From: Barthelona sp. PCE
Taxonomy: Eukaryota > Metamonada: BaSk clade
DNA length: 64,000 nt
Assembly: GCA_040285745.1 (NCBI GenBank)
Contig: JAUFOR010000008.1
Location: forward strand, 930,001 to 994,000
Direction of reading: 5' to 3'
A model generated the notes under the pieces. It saw only the letters and a program-made list of their open reading frames with translations. It made no database searches and was not told where the DNA came from. Both the position numbers and the translations under genes were made by a program. How positions within the stretch are numbered: the stretch's first letter is position 1; each line of letters opens with the position of its first letter. Positions 56,466 through 64,000 of this stretch are shown piece after piece.

Positions 56466-57146
56466 ATGTCATGGCGATCGGAATACAGCCCCACTAGAGA
56501 TGAAATTGACCGACAGAGAGCGCTTATGGGCAGTAGTCGTTCCACAAATTTAAGCAAATTATCACAGTCGGTTATGGGGAAGACATTAACAGGGGAAACA
56601 CGGGAAAGGCCGATCACCCCAAGACGCAAAAGTTCTCTTAACGCATTTATGAATCGTAAACGAACGAATCGCAGTTTACTATCTCCGGGTAAGTCACCTC
56701 GCACTCCCACTGCTCAGGATCGTCCGGAATCACCTTACACACCGCAGACAATTAAAGATTCTCCGTTTTCTCCACATTCAAGACTGAGATCACCAATGAA
56801 AACTAGCACTAGTTTGTACCATAAAAAGAGCTTAAAGAGTCCCTACTCTCCGAAAAGGGCAGTCAAAGATCCAAAAATGTGTATACATCCTGTAGTTAAT
56901 TGTATTTGTTCAAGCAGAACAATTGAAGAGAAAGAGGTATCCTTTTACGAACGGAAAATATTGCGTTGTGCGTACTGCAACGGTATTCTAATGGTATTTG
57001 AATATAAAGATAACAAAGTTATTGTAGAGAGAATTTATGACAAACAATGGGTTGATTTAAACAAGTCTATTCATATAGACAGCTTCACACACATCATAAA
57101 GCCTCACTTTCCCTTGAATCTTGATGGAATTCCAATTATTTCCTGA
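56466..57146 (+). CDS. Protein with clustered proline-directed phosphosites, unknown family
   Basis: From ATG 56466 (MSWRSEYSPTRDEIDRQ) the product has 226 residues. The first 135 are disordered, basic and packed with SP/TP sites (ITPRRKSS, SPGKSPRTPT, SPYTPQ, SPFSPHSRLRSP, SPYSPKR), many fitting the CDK consensus S/T-P-x-K/R. The last 85 residues fold more regularly and contain paired Cys (CIHPVVNCIC; LRCAYCNG), perhaps a zinc site. Cell-cycle phosphorylation is a plausible inference, but no family is recognised. The open frame extends upstream without supporting sequence; ATG 56382 or 56376 could add about 30 residues. Confidence 0.65.
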   Translation: MSWRSEYSPTRDEIDRQRALMGSSRSTNLSKLSQSVMGKTLTGETRERPITPRRKSSLNAFMNRKRTNRSLLSPGKSPRTPTAQDRPESPYTPQTIKDSPFSPHSRLRSPMKTSTSLYHKKSLKSPYSPKRAVKDPKMCIHPVVNCICSSRTIEEKEVSFYERKILRCAYCNGILMVFEYKDNKVIVERIYDKQWVDLNKSIHIDSFTHIIKPHFPLNLDGIPIIS

Positions 57147-57301
57147 TTTTTAACATTTTTGATGTAAACATCATTTAGCATTATTTAAATTTATTCCTCT
57201 GGTGCAATTCAGTTTTATATACTCTGTATATAAATAAATCACTATTCAAAATTACTGAACCAATGTTAACTGTTTTCTTTCCCCTATCAACCAAATAATG
57301 G

Positions 57302-60300
57302 ATGCCCATAAAGCTAAAAGCTTCATATAAGAACAACAATAACATCTGGGGCCAAACTTCAGAGGTGCTGCGTATGTGCTTACCACTAACAGAAGTAAGT
57401 ACAATTATTAAGCCCAATCCATCTGTAGCAATCAACTTAGAACAAGAGTCCATTGATTTTGACTTTGTTGATATTAATCATTCATCGATATGTGGTGTAG
57501 AAAATCCATTTAAATATCAACGAAGTCCTATTTTACATTTTTTCTCTGGTTATTATCCTTCCAGCAGCTCATCTGATGTGCCTAAGGTGAATTTACTCTA
57601 TCGGGAGATCAATATGTTTTTTGATATGCTTAGTGAAACAACAGGTATCCCTAAAGCAAACTTGCCTATAGTTGTATTCATATTCACCAGTTACAACCAG
57701 TTTAGCACCCGTAAGTTCCGAAGATTTATTAATAAGGTTCGAGAAGATATATCACCTAATGTATTTGAATTCTTTTTTGAGCATGCTCTTGCTGAACATA
57801 ATGATCTACGTAAAGATCTTATCCAAGTCATCAGGAGAAAGCTAAATACTATTGTTGTCAAAGCTATATTTGTGCGAAATGTCTCTTTGTTGAGTTTCTC
57901 TGATTTTTTGCAGCATTCTTATTTAGTTAATAATACAGATGTAGAAAATGAGTTAAATATGCAGCTTTTCAATGTATTTAATTATTATTTTATTACAAAA
58001 CTTAGTTATATTCAAGAGTTGGAGAAATTCAACCAGAATGATCAGATATTGGCTTTGAAATCAAAGAATATTAATCAAATGATCACGCTTACATATGATT
58101 TTCTAAAAAATCATTCATTTTTCAAGCTTTTGGTGTTTTTTAAGTTTCCATTTGAGGAAACTTTCTCTTTTAATAACAATAACGTTGGAGGCACATTAAA
58201 AACGATAGAACGTAAGCAAGGTCTTTACTTATGTGTAGAAACAGCCTTAGAGAACCTGCAAAAGAACTTTGAGACCCAATTTCAGACAACAGCAAACGTT
58301 AAAGTTTTTAATTTATTGGAACCGTTTTCACCAGCAAATCTAAAAGAAAAACAACCAATTTTGGTTGACTCACAGGCGGAGTGTTGTCAGTTTTTAAGTG
58401 TTTTAGAAATCAGATACCTTCTTTTTATGATGAATTTTCAACTTTTAATTGAGCAGAATAGATTTATAGATGCAACTAAGGAAGCAGAAGAGTTCCTCAA
58501 GGTTGTCAGCAGTGACATGAAGCTTTGGATCGGTCTGTTTAATGGCAAACCTGAATTTGATTTAATTGAGTTTGTTAATTTAACTGAAAGCTTCATGTTC
58601 AGTTTCTGTATTAATATATATGAGATTCTCAATGAAAAAACAGCCGCATTCTTTGATTACATATCAAATGCTTATTCTAAACGCCGTACTGATTCAAAAA
58701 AGGAGATTAGTGAGAAAAAGAGAAAACGTGTTCAAGAACATCGTAATTTCTTCAATTCTTTAGGTTCGCTGTTGCTGTCAGCACGCTCCTCTCTTTGTCG
58801 ATTGGAGGAAGTGTTTGCACGCGCGGCAAAAAGTGAGGGTCAAAGATTGTCACCTCGTAGTCGTCGCTTTTCACTCAGTTTACAGCAGGACACACCTTTG
58901 AAATTGCTTCAGCAGGATAAACCCGAGAGATCCAATACACCACTTCCGATGAAAGCTGAAAGACCAATGCGAGTGTTACAAGGTCAGCACTTTGATTCAG
59001 AGCTAATGGTTTTCCATCCATATATTGAGAGCAATGGTGAGAAACTGAACTGGTTCGATCATGTTCACAAGGATACTTTCGATCAGCTATGGCGTTGGAT
59101 CACAGAGGAGGCCAGATCTCGGTTTTCTTTAAACAGAAGAAGGTTTTGTCTTCGCCTTGACTCTGAAATTGCAGATTTTGATGCTGAACGTGGTGACTTT
59201 AAGCAAGCATGTGCCAAGTACAGAACTCTGATATCGAGTGACACTCTTACACACTTTCCCATTCTGCAGTCTGTATTTCTCCGTCAATACATTGAATTGG
59301 TAAGACAAAACAATCTTGTTGATGCAAAACAGCTCTCATTTACTGATGATGATGCGGAAATGGATATTGAGAAAGATTATTTTCTTGCCGTCAACCCCAA
59401 ATATTTTGCTGAAGGTCTCAGTCTTGTAGACTGGATTCGAAAGATGAAGAATAACGGTTGTCTGACGTGTGATTCAGTATCAAGGTTCAATTCTTTCCAA
59501 ACGCAGTTTTTCAGAGAAATAATCAAACGTACCGAGCATGTAAGTGATTTAGTTCCTATTGAAAAAGAGCTCAGTAACATGTTCTCCGTTGAGCTTTGCC
59601 TCAAATCCAAAGATCGTGTTTACGTTGGTGGATGTGCTACTCTCGTTATCATGTTGAGTTCACACTGGGACTTTGATGACTACGATGTTGAAGTGGAAGG
59701 TGAGCAAAATATAGTATTCGATGTATTGTCGACGAAAATTTCTTGCCCCTACTCAGCAGACGTGACAGTCAAGATGGAACTGCCTCTCAATAATGGCGGT
59801 ACCTACAACATTACAGAAATCGGCCTCAGTATGTTTGGTTTCTCTTTTGTTGTTCCCGTGCAGCCAATTACATTCCCCGTACACAGTGTTGACCCGGGTG
59901 AGTTGGTTGAGTGCGAGTGTGATATCCCAATCATTGGTGTTCCTTGTCTTATCGCTTTTAGCATAAAGGATAGAACAGCACCCATTTGTGAAGTTCCAGT
60001 TAGTTTTATTGGTTTTGAGGAAAAAGATACGGTCATCCCATTTGAGGACCAAAAACTTCTCCTTACACCATTACAGACTGAGTGTTCCATTATGTTTGGA
60101 TCTAAGAAGATTGAACTTAATTGTGCGGATATTATATGTGATACGCTAGTCCATTTTGAGTGTCCTTTGTTCTTTGTATCTTGTGACATCTCATGTAGTC
60201 GACCATGCAGACTTTCTTCGATTGAGTTGGTCTTAGAAAACGACCAGAATGAGTCATATGTACCTTTCAGCAAAGTTGATGATATTCACAATATCAGATC

Positions 60301-60769
60301 ACTTTTCTTTGAGATTCCAGCAAAGGATTTTTCTTTCTCCAGTGGCGAGGTCCGGATGTCTGTTGTGTTTGAGGGAGTTGAACCCCACCCATATGTTGTT
60401 AGTATGGAACGCATCATTCCTGTTGTGTTTCCCACTGAGAATCAGTGCATGCATAGTTTGATCTTTGAAAGCTGTGCTTCATTGGAGATCAACCAGTTTT
60501 TGAGCGCAAAGTTCATTGCCCCATACGACGGTGTGCTAAAGATGGAAACAACTGATGAGTGGTTTCCTCTTGGCAAGAACATTCATGTGCTTTCAAAAGG
60601 TGATAGTTTATCCTTATTCTTTGCACCTTTAAAACTACAAATGTTACAGTTTCCTGATGTTTATTTCAATGAAGTTTTGCAAACAACTCCTGATATGATC
60701 TGTGTCACCGTACCTCGTTTGCAAGTAATAGAAGCGAAAAAAGAAGCTATGTCGTCACATGACACATAG
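57302..60769 (+). CDS. TRAPPC10/Trs130-like TRAPP II tethering subunit
   Basis: The 1155-aa protein matches the TRAPPC10/Trs130 plan: an N-terminal alpha/beta region, a long helical array with features such as FIFTSYNQFSTRKFRRFINKV and LFFMMNFQLLIEQNRF, and a C-terminal half (about 760-1150) of immunoglobulin-like strands (VELCLKSKDRVYVGGCATLVIMLSS) ending in a beta-rich domain. A low-complexity insert near residues 505-560 separates them. TRAPP II activates Rab11/Ypt31-type GTPases at the late Golgi. Similarity is distant, so the call is moderate. ATG 57302 is used; an overlapping ATG at 57298 is out of frame. Confidence 0.68.
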   Translation: MPIKLKASYKNNNNIWGQTSEVLRMCLPLTEVSTIIKPNPSVAINLEQESIDFDFVDINHSSICGVENPFKYQRSPILHFFSGYYPSSSSSDVPKVNLLYREINMFFDMLSETTGIPKANLPIVVFIFTSYNQFSTRKFRRFINKVREDISPNVFEFFFEHALAEHNDLRKDLIQVIRRKLNTIVVKAIFVRNVSLLSFSDFLQHSYLVNNTDVENELNMQLFNVFNYYFITKLSYIQELEKFNQNDQILALKSKNINQMITLTYDFLKNHSFFKLLVFFKFPFEETFSFNNNNVGGTLKTIERKQGLYLCVETALENLQKNFETQFQTTANVKVFNLLEPFSPANLKEKQPILVDSQAECCQFLSVLEIRYLLFMMNFQLLIEQNRFIDATKEAEEFLKVVSSDMKLWIGLFNGKPEFDLIEFVNLTESFMFSFCINIYEILNEKTAAFFDYISNAYSKRRTDSKKEISEKKRKRVQEHRNFFNSLGSLLLSARSSLCRLEEVFARAAKSEGQRLSPRSRRFSLSLQQDTPLKLLQQDKPERSNTPLPMKAERPMRVLQGQHFDSELMVFHPYIESNGEKLNWFDHVHKDTFDQLWRWITEEARSRFSLNRRRFCLRLDSEIADFDAERGDFKQACAKYRTLISSDTLTHFPILQSVFLRQYIELVRQNNLVDAKQLSFTDDDAEMDIEKDYFLAVNPKYFAEGLSLVDWIRKMKNNGCLTCDSVSRFNSFQTQFFREIIKRTEHVSDLVPIEKELSNMFSVELCLKSKDRVYVGGCATLVIMLSSHWDFDDYDVEVEGEQNIVFDVLSTKISCPYSADVTVKMELPLNNGGTYNITEIGLSMFGFSFVVPVQPITFPVHSVDPGELVECECDIPIIGVPCLIAFSIKDRTAPICEVPVSFIGFEEKDTVIPFEDQKLLLTPLQTECSIMFGSKKIELNCADIICDTLVHFECPLFFVSCDISCSRPCRLSSIELVLENDQNESYVPFSKVDDIHNIRSLFFEIPAKDFSFSSGEVRMSVVFEGVEPHPYVVSMERIIPVVFPTENQCMHSLIFESCASLEINQFLSAKFIAPYDGVLKMETTDEWFPLGKNIHVLSKGDSLSLFFAPLKLQMLQFPDVYFNEVLQTTPDMICVTVPRLQVIEAKKEAMSSHDT

Positions 60770-60790
60770 TACACAACAAAATAAAAATAA

Positions 60791-62611
60791 TTAGTCAATT
60801 AGCGCACGAACATCTTGATTGAGACTGGATCGCATCATATCCTTTGGCGACATACCACTTTTAGATGGAATATTCCGAAGCTCTGGAAAACGATCAAGCC
60901 AAAATCGACAAAGCGCAACATTTCCGTGATAGATTGCGCGATGCAGGGCATTAAGACCAATGGCGTTCACATCTGATGGTCGGAGACCAATCTGTGTGAG
61001 AGTGTTTGCCACTTTAACAACATTAGGGTTTGTAACCATGGCCAACTTATGTAAAATTGTAGAATTATCATCAGTTCTAGCGTCCAAGATAAAGTCAATG
61101 TCTCTTTTCTCAATGGCCATTTCAAGCATGTCCAATTTTCCTTTCTTTAATTGGTTGAACAGAGCTCGTTTTGTGTATTGTGGACGTTGAATTTGGGTTG
61201 GTGATCCTGCTTCATCTTTTGATGTCACAGCAATATCGAGGTCAAGCTCCAACGTGGAGGGAACCGGATGCGGTGATTCGGGGATTGGAACCTTCAATTT
61301 TGCTAATAACCTTCTGATGGGGTTGACGATACAAAAGGCTGGTGGTCTGAGAAGCGGATCGGCGTTTCCATACTTGGCAATGCTTGTACATACATTATGC
61401 CACTCATTTGCACACTGTGGCATTGGTGGCACAGTTGCAATGGAAAGTTGTGTGTGAACCTTATCTTGTGCATTTTTTCCTGGATGCTCACCTGCTATAA
61501 TAGCAGCCATTAATAATCCTAGACAATACACGTCGATGGCAAAGGGGTCAACCTCAAGTTCTTCATTTGTGGGCATGAGTTCAGGAATATTGAAAGGTAA
61601 CCATCTGAAATGTTCTTTATGAACCATTAATTCTCTGGTAGCACATCTAAAATCACCAATTTTAATCTCCTTTCTATTAGAATCATAACGAATGAATGAA
61701 GTGAAGAAATTACAGTGGGCGTATCCGTGACTATGAATAGAACTCAAACCCATTGCTAACTGTGCACATATTTCAATTCGTTCAATAAGAGATGTTTTTG
61801 TTGAAAAAAATTCTCCAATATCCTTGGTGATGTAGTTAGTTAACAAACCTACTTTATGCGAAACTCCTTCACGATCATCCAATAATATGAATTTAGCGCG
61901 TAAAATATAACGATGACGCATAGAAAATTGTATGTTAATTTCTCTTTTCAGAGATTTATAATCCTCTTTGGTAGCTTCATGATTTAATACATCAAAAGAA
62001 AAATAGCGTTTTCCAGTTATTTTATGTATAAACTCAAACGCATTACTATACCGAACAATCTTTTGACGATTAAAGTTACTTATGTGTTTTGTGTTATGCA
62101 GTGCATCGACTGCACATGATAATGCTAAGTTACTTGGCATATCATCTATTATATCAGTGGTAACCCGGTTATGTGGGATGAAGTGATAGCATTTAAGGGC
62201 AGAAAGCCCAGTCCTGCAGATAGGACACAGTTTGCTACCGGCCTCCACGCACGAGCGGATGCATCGTCGACAAAACGAATGACCACATTCAAAAAAAATG
62301 GGATCGACAAAACGACTGTGACAGATTGGACATTTCACCTGTTCCAATGTCTCTTCATATGTGATTGATGATGTGCGTTCTTCTTTTGGCAACTTAATTG
62401 CAAAGACACGCCGTTCATCTTTGGGAGAACTCAAGGAAAAGGGTGATATATCCAAACGATCTATGTGGTTTTCTACTTCTGTTGGTGCGTCAACACTACG
62501 AATAAGTCCTCCCGAAAATGATGATTCTGAAACAGAATCCAATCCGCCACTGCTTAGGAAAGGATCTGCGCTCAGTCCAGCACTAAGGAATGGATCTGGG
62601 CTTGGGAACAT
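60791..62611 (-). CDS. RING finger - pseudokinase - ankyrin fusion protein
   Basis: The 606-aa protein has an N-terminus with two DPF motifs (DPFLSAG, DPFLSSG), a C3HC4 RING (about 94-132, CPICHSRF...CGHSFCRRCIRSC...CPICRTG), a protein-kinase-like domain (about 190-430) and ankyrin-like repeats at the C-terminus (about 500-606, STILHKLAMVTNPNVV, NALHRAIYHGNVALC). The kinase part has an HRD-loop remnant (GYAHCNFF) without the catalytic Asp, and DFR instead of DFG, so it is probably a pseudokinase. The RING predicts ubiquitin-ligase activity, with ankyrins and pseudokinase serving to bind partners. It is convergent with the TRAPPC10-like gene with 21 bp between stops. Confidence 0.82.
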   Translation of the reverse strand: MFPSPDPFLSAGLSADPFLSSGGLDSVSESSFSGGLIRSVDAPTEVENHIDRLDISPFSLSSPKDERRVFAIKLPKEERTSSITYEETLEQVKCPICHSRFVDPIFFECGHSFCRRCIRSCVEAGSKLCPICRTGLSALKCYHFIPHNRVTTDIIDDMPSNLALSCAVDALHNTKHISNFNRQKIVRYSNAFEFIHKITGKRYFSFDVLNHEATKEDYKSLKREINIQFSMRHRYILRAKFILLDDREGVSHKVGLLTNYITKDIGEFFSTKTSLIERIEICAQLAMGLSSIHSHGYAHCNFFTSFIRYDSNRKEIKIGDFRCATRELMVHKEHFRWLPFNIPELMPTNEELEVDPFAIDVYCLGLLMAAIIAGEHPGKNAQDKVHTQLSIATVPPMPQCANEWHNVCTSIAKYGNADPLLRPPAFCIVNPIRRLLAKLKVPIPESPHPVPSTLELDLDIAVTSKDEAGSPTQIQRPQYTKRALFNQLKKGKLDMLEMAIEKRDIDFILDARTDDNSTILHKLAMVTNPNVVKVANTLTQIGLRPSDVNAIGLNALHRAIYHGNVALCRFWLDRFPELRNIPSKSGMSPKDMMRSSLNQDVRALID

Positions 62612-62941
62612 GGACTTTAGTTAAAAAAACTACTGTGTTACACAGTTATCCACTAAGAAAAGGTGAAAATAAAGAAAACAGTATGTTTGGTCAAAGCTCG
62701 ATCTTACATCAGACATTTAAGCGAATTTACTGTACGTTTAGTTATGTGAATATGCTTTATGAATGTTTCCACAATCTTTTCCTTTTTTTGTTTTACAAGC
62801 TTATCTATCAGTTAACAACAGTGTATAAACGGGTTATATGTGCTGTTAAGCAAATTATTTTTTGTTCTGAAGCTCAAAATAGGTTAACCGGTTCTCAAAA
62901 AATTTGCAGGGTATTGTAAAACCTCTAAATTATGAAATGAT
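62612..62941. other. Intergenic region, no gene seen
   Basis: AT-rich spacer upstream of the RING-pseudokinase gene and downstream of the Ran-binding-domain gene. Open frames here continue antisense sequence and are not supported. Confidence 0.35.
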
Positions 62942-63859
62942 TTACTCCATGTGCTCGAACAATCCTGCGATGTCCGTTCCAGTAAGATAATACTTAACAG
63001 GTTTGGGTCCCTTAGAAGTAGTTCTAATGCATCTCATTAAAATCTTTTTACCCTTGTGCATGGCCTTGATAGCCTTTAGAGAAGAGTTAATCAAAACTTT
63101 CTTCGATTGCTCATCACGAATCACCATACGAGTGCTACCTTCAGCATCACGTAGGAGTCTGGCAGGGCCTTCACCACGCTCAATCCACTCCTTGATGTGT
63201 TGGCCATCAGCATCGATCTCATCCAAAAATTCAAAACACTGAACAACAGTTTCGAATACCTTCTCTTCTTCTTCTTCACCGCTCTTTAACTCAACCTTAG
63301 CAAGGTTAACAACTTTCTTTGCCTTAGCCTTGGTTTCCTTCTTCTCAGAAGATTTCTTGAATGAGAATTTGTTCTTCTTGTTCTTCAAGAAGGGGTTGGA
63401 AAATGACTTGCCAGATTTCTCTTCCGACTTCTCCTCACCCTCTTCATCCTTGGGAGTTTCAGTCTTTGATCCTGCCTTCTTGAAAGGATTGCTAAAACTC
63501 TTGTTAAAGCTCTTCTTCATTGTAAAACCACCCTTCTTCAAGGTCGTTTTCTTAGTTTCAACCTTCTCAACAGGCTTGGCCTCCTCCTTAGGCTCTTCCT
63601 TCTGAACCTCTTCAACAACGGGTTCAACAACCTCAACAATGGCGGGTTCTTCAACCACTGGCTCGGCCTTTGAGAACTTGTTCTTCGCCTTAGAGAAGTC
63701 AAACTTCTTTTGGCTGATCTTCATTCCACCGTATTTGCTGAAATTGTTGCTCTGTGTCTTTTCTTTAGGGTTGTGAGCAGATTTGAAACCCTTGTTTGGT
63801 ATGCCCTTGTTCTCGTCGAGGGCAGGTACCTCTGACGCTGTGCGCTTGTGCTTATCCAT
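62942..63859 (-). CDS. Ran-binding-domain protein, Nup50/RanBP3-like
   Basis: The 305-aa protein starts MDKHKRTASEVPALDENKG, a basic N-terminus with a KHKR-type nuclear signal. A long low-complexity middle follows (about 60-195), rich in Lys/Glu/Ser with repeats such as SFNKSFSNPFKK and SFSNPFLKNKK. The C-terminal RanBD1 domain (about 200-305) carries the hallmark WIERGEGPARLLRD and MVIRDEQSKKVLIN. Such proteins bind Ran-GTP and help nuclear transport; the order (basic N-terminus, repeats, C-terminal RanBD) is that of Nup2/Nup50 and RanBP3. The repeats SFSNPF are FG-like without glycine. The gene is less AT-rich than its surroundings. Confidence 0.85.
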   Translation of the reverse strand: MDKHKRTASEVPALDENKGIPNKGFKSAHNPKEKTQSNNFSKYGGMKISQKKFDFSKAKNKFSKAEPVVEEPAIVEVVEPVVEEVQKEEPKEEAKPVEKVETKKTTLKKGGFTMKKSFNKSFSNPFKKAGSKTETPKDEEGEEKSEEKSGKSFSNPFLKNKKNKFSFKKSSEKKETKAKAKKVVNLAKVELKSGEEEEEKVFETVVQCFEFLDEIDADGQHIKEWIERGEGPARLLRDAEGSTRMVIRDEQSKKVLINSSLKAIKAMHKGKKILMRCIRTTSKGPKPVKYYLTGTDIAGLFEHME

Positions 63860-64000
63860 TTGTGAAAGGGAGTAAATATTTGGAAAGTGAAATCCTATGT
63901 TTTATTTGAATTTCAACCAACAAGAAGTGTGTTAGCAGCTTGATCAGATCAGTTTAGCTCACATCATGTTAGGAAAAACCAATTCTTTACATTGTTTTCC
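63860..64000. promoter_or_regulatory. Upstream region of the Ran-binding-domain gene to the window edge
   Basis: 141 bp of AT-rich sequence directly before the minus-strand start codon. No motif or further gene was recognised before the window ends. Confidence 0.3.

Noticed and set aside
1-64000. tRNA genes, rRNA, CRISPR arrays, bacterial operons
   Set aside because: I scanned by eye for tRNA B-box-like sequences and found only matches inside coding regions; nothing prokaryotic or array-like was present. A tRNAscan run would be decisive.

Overview
This window is nuclear DNA from a compact, intron-poor, flagellated single-celled eukaryote. All three standard stop codons are used. Genes lie on both strands, often 2-100 bp apart, with several convergent pairs separated by 2 bp or overlapping. 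The few introns I can reconstruct are short (46-153 nt). They start GTATGT, GTATTT or GTATGA, and most end in a branch-point-like CTAAY element placed directly before the acceptor, as CTAAYATTTAG or a close variant. A branch point fused to the 3' splice site is known from Trichomonas and Giardia, so a metamonad, perhaps parabasalid-like, is my best inference; it is not proven. A CFAP410 homologue, an ABITRAM/FAM206 homologue and a Tctex-type dynein light chain agree with a flagellate.

Layout. 1-2363 is one arm of an almost perfect inverted repeat, cut by the window edge; the other arm is 21604-23967 or beyond. Each arm is GC-rich and carries a secreted leucine-rich-repeat protein, a small unknown protein and the start of a TMBIM/Bax-inhibitor-like membrane protein. 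The right TMBIM copy has a one-base insertion that breaks the frame. Between the arms (2.5-21.6 kb) lies AT-richer housekeeping DNA: a giant membrane protein, TM9SF, an H3K36-type SET methyltransferase, AMP deaminase, TFIIH p44, a nucleoside hydrolase, CFAP410, an amino-acid transporter, ABITRAM, a lumenal type I membrane protein, a zinc-knuckle protein, IMP3 and URM1. GC-rich sequence continues past the right arm through an RNase H2 subunit C-like gene to about 24.9 kb.

24.9-33.4 kb holds three unrecognised large ORFs (one with a weak hAT-transposase-like C-terminus) and a gene-free 1.1 kb containing a GC-rich, strongly folded, T5-terminated segment that looks like a Pol III RNA gene. 33.4-40.7 kb contains an unknown ORF, an O-GlcNAc transferase and an actin gene whose reading frame is restored only by an 8-nt micro-exon. 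40.8-64 kb contains an EDRF1-like protein, a divergent pair of paralogous surface proteins, Rab GDI, an SLC12 cation-chloride cotransporter, two further membrane proteins, UTP18, a dynein light chain, a Rab GTPase, a proline-directed-phosphosite protein, a TRAPPC10-like tether, a RING-pseudokinase-ankyrin fusion and a Ran-binding-domain protein.

The genes do not form one pathway. Themes that recur are vesicle traffic (Rab, Rab GDI, TRAPPC10, TM9SF), rRNA processing (IMP3, UTP18), the flagellum and cytoskeleton (CFAP410, ABITRAM, dynein light chain, actin), and a set of lineage-specific secreted or membrane proteins. All calls come from reading the sequence by eye; no database search was run.
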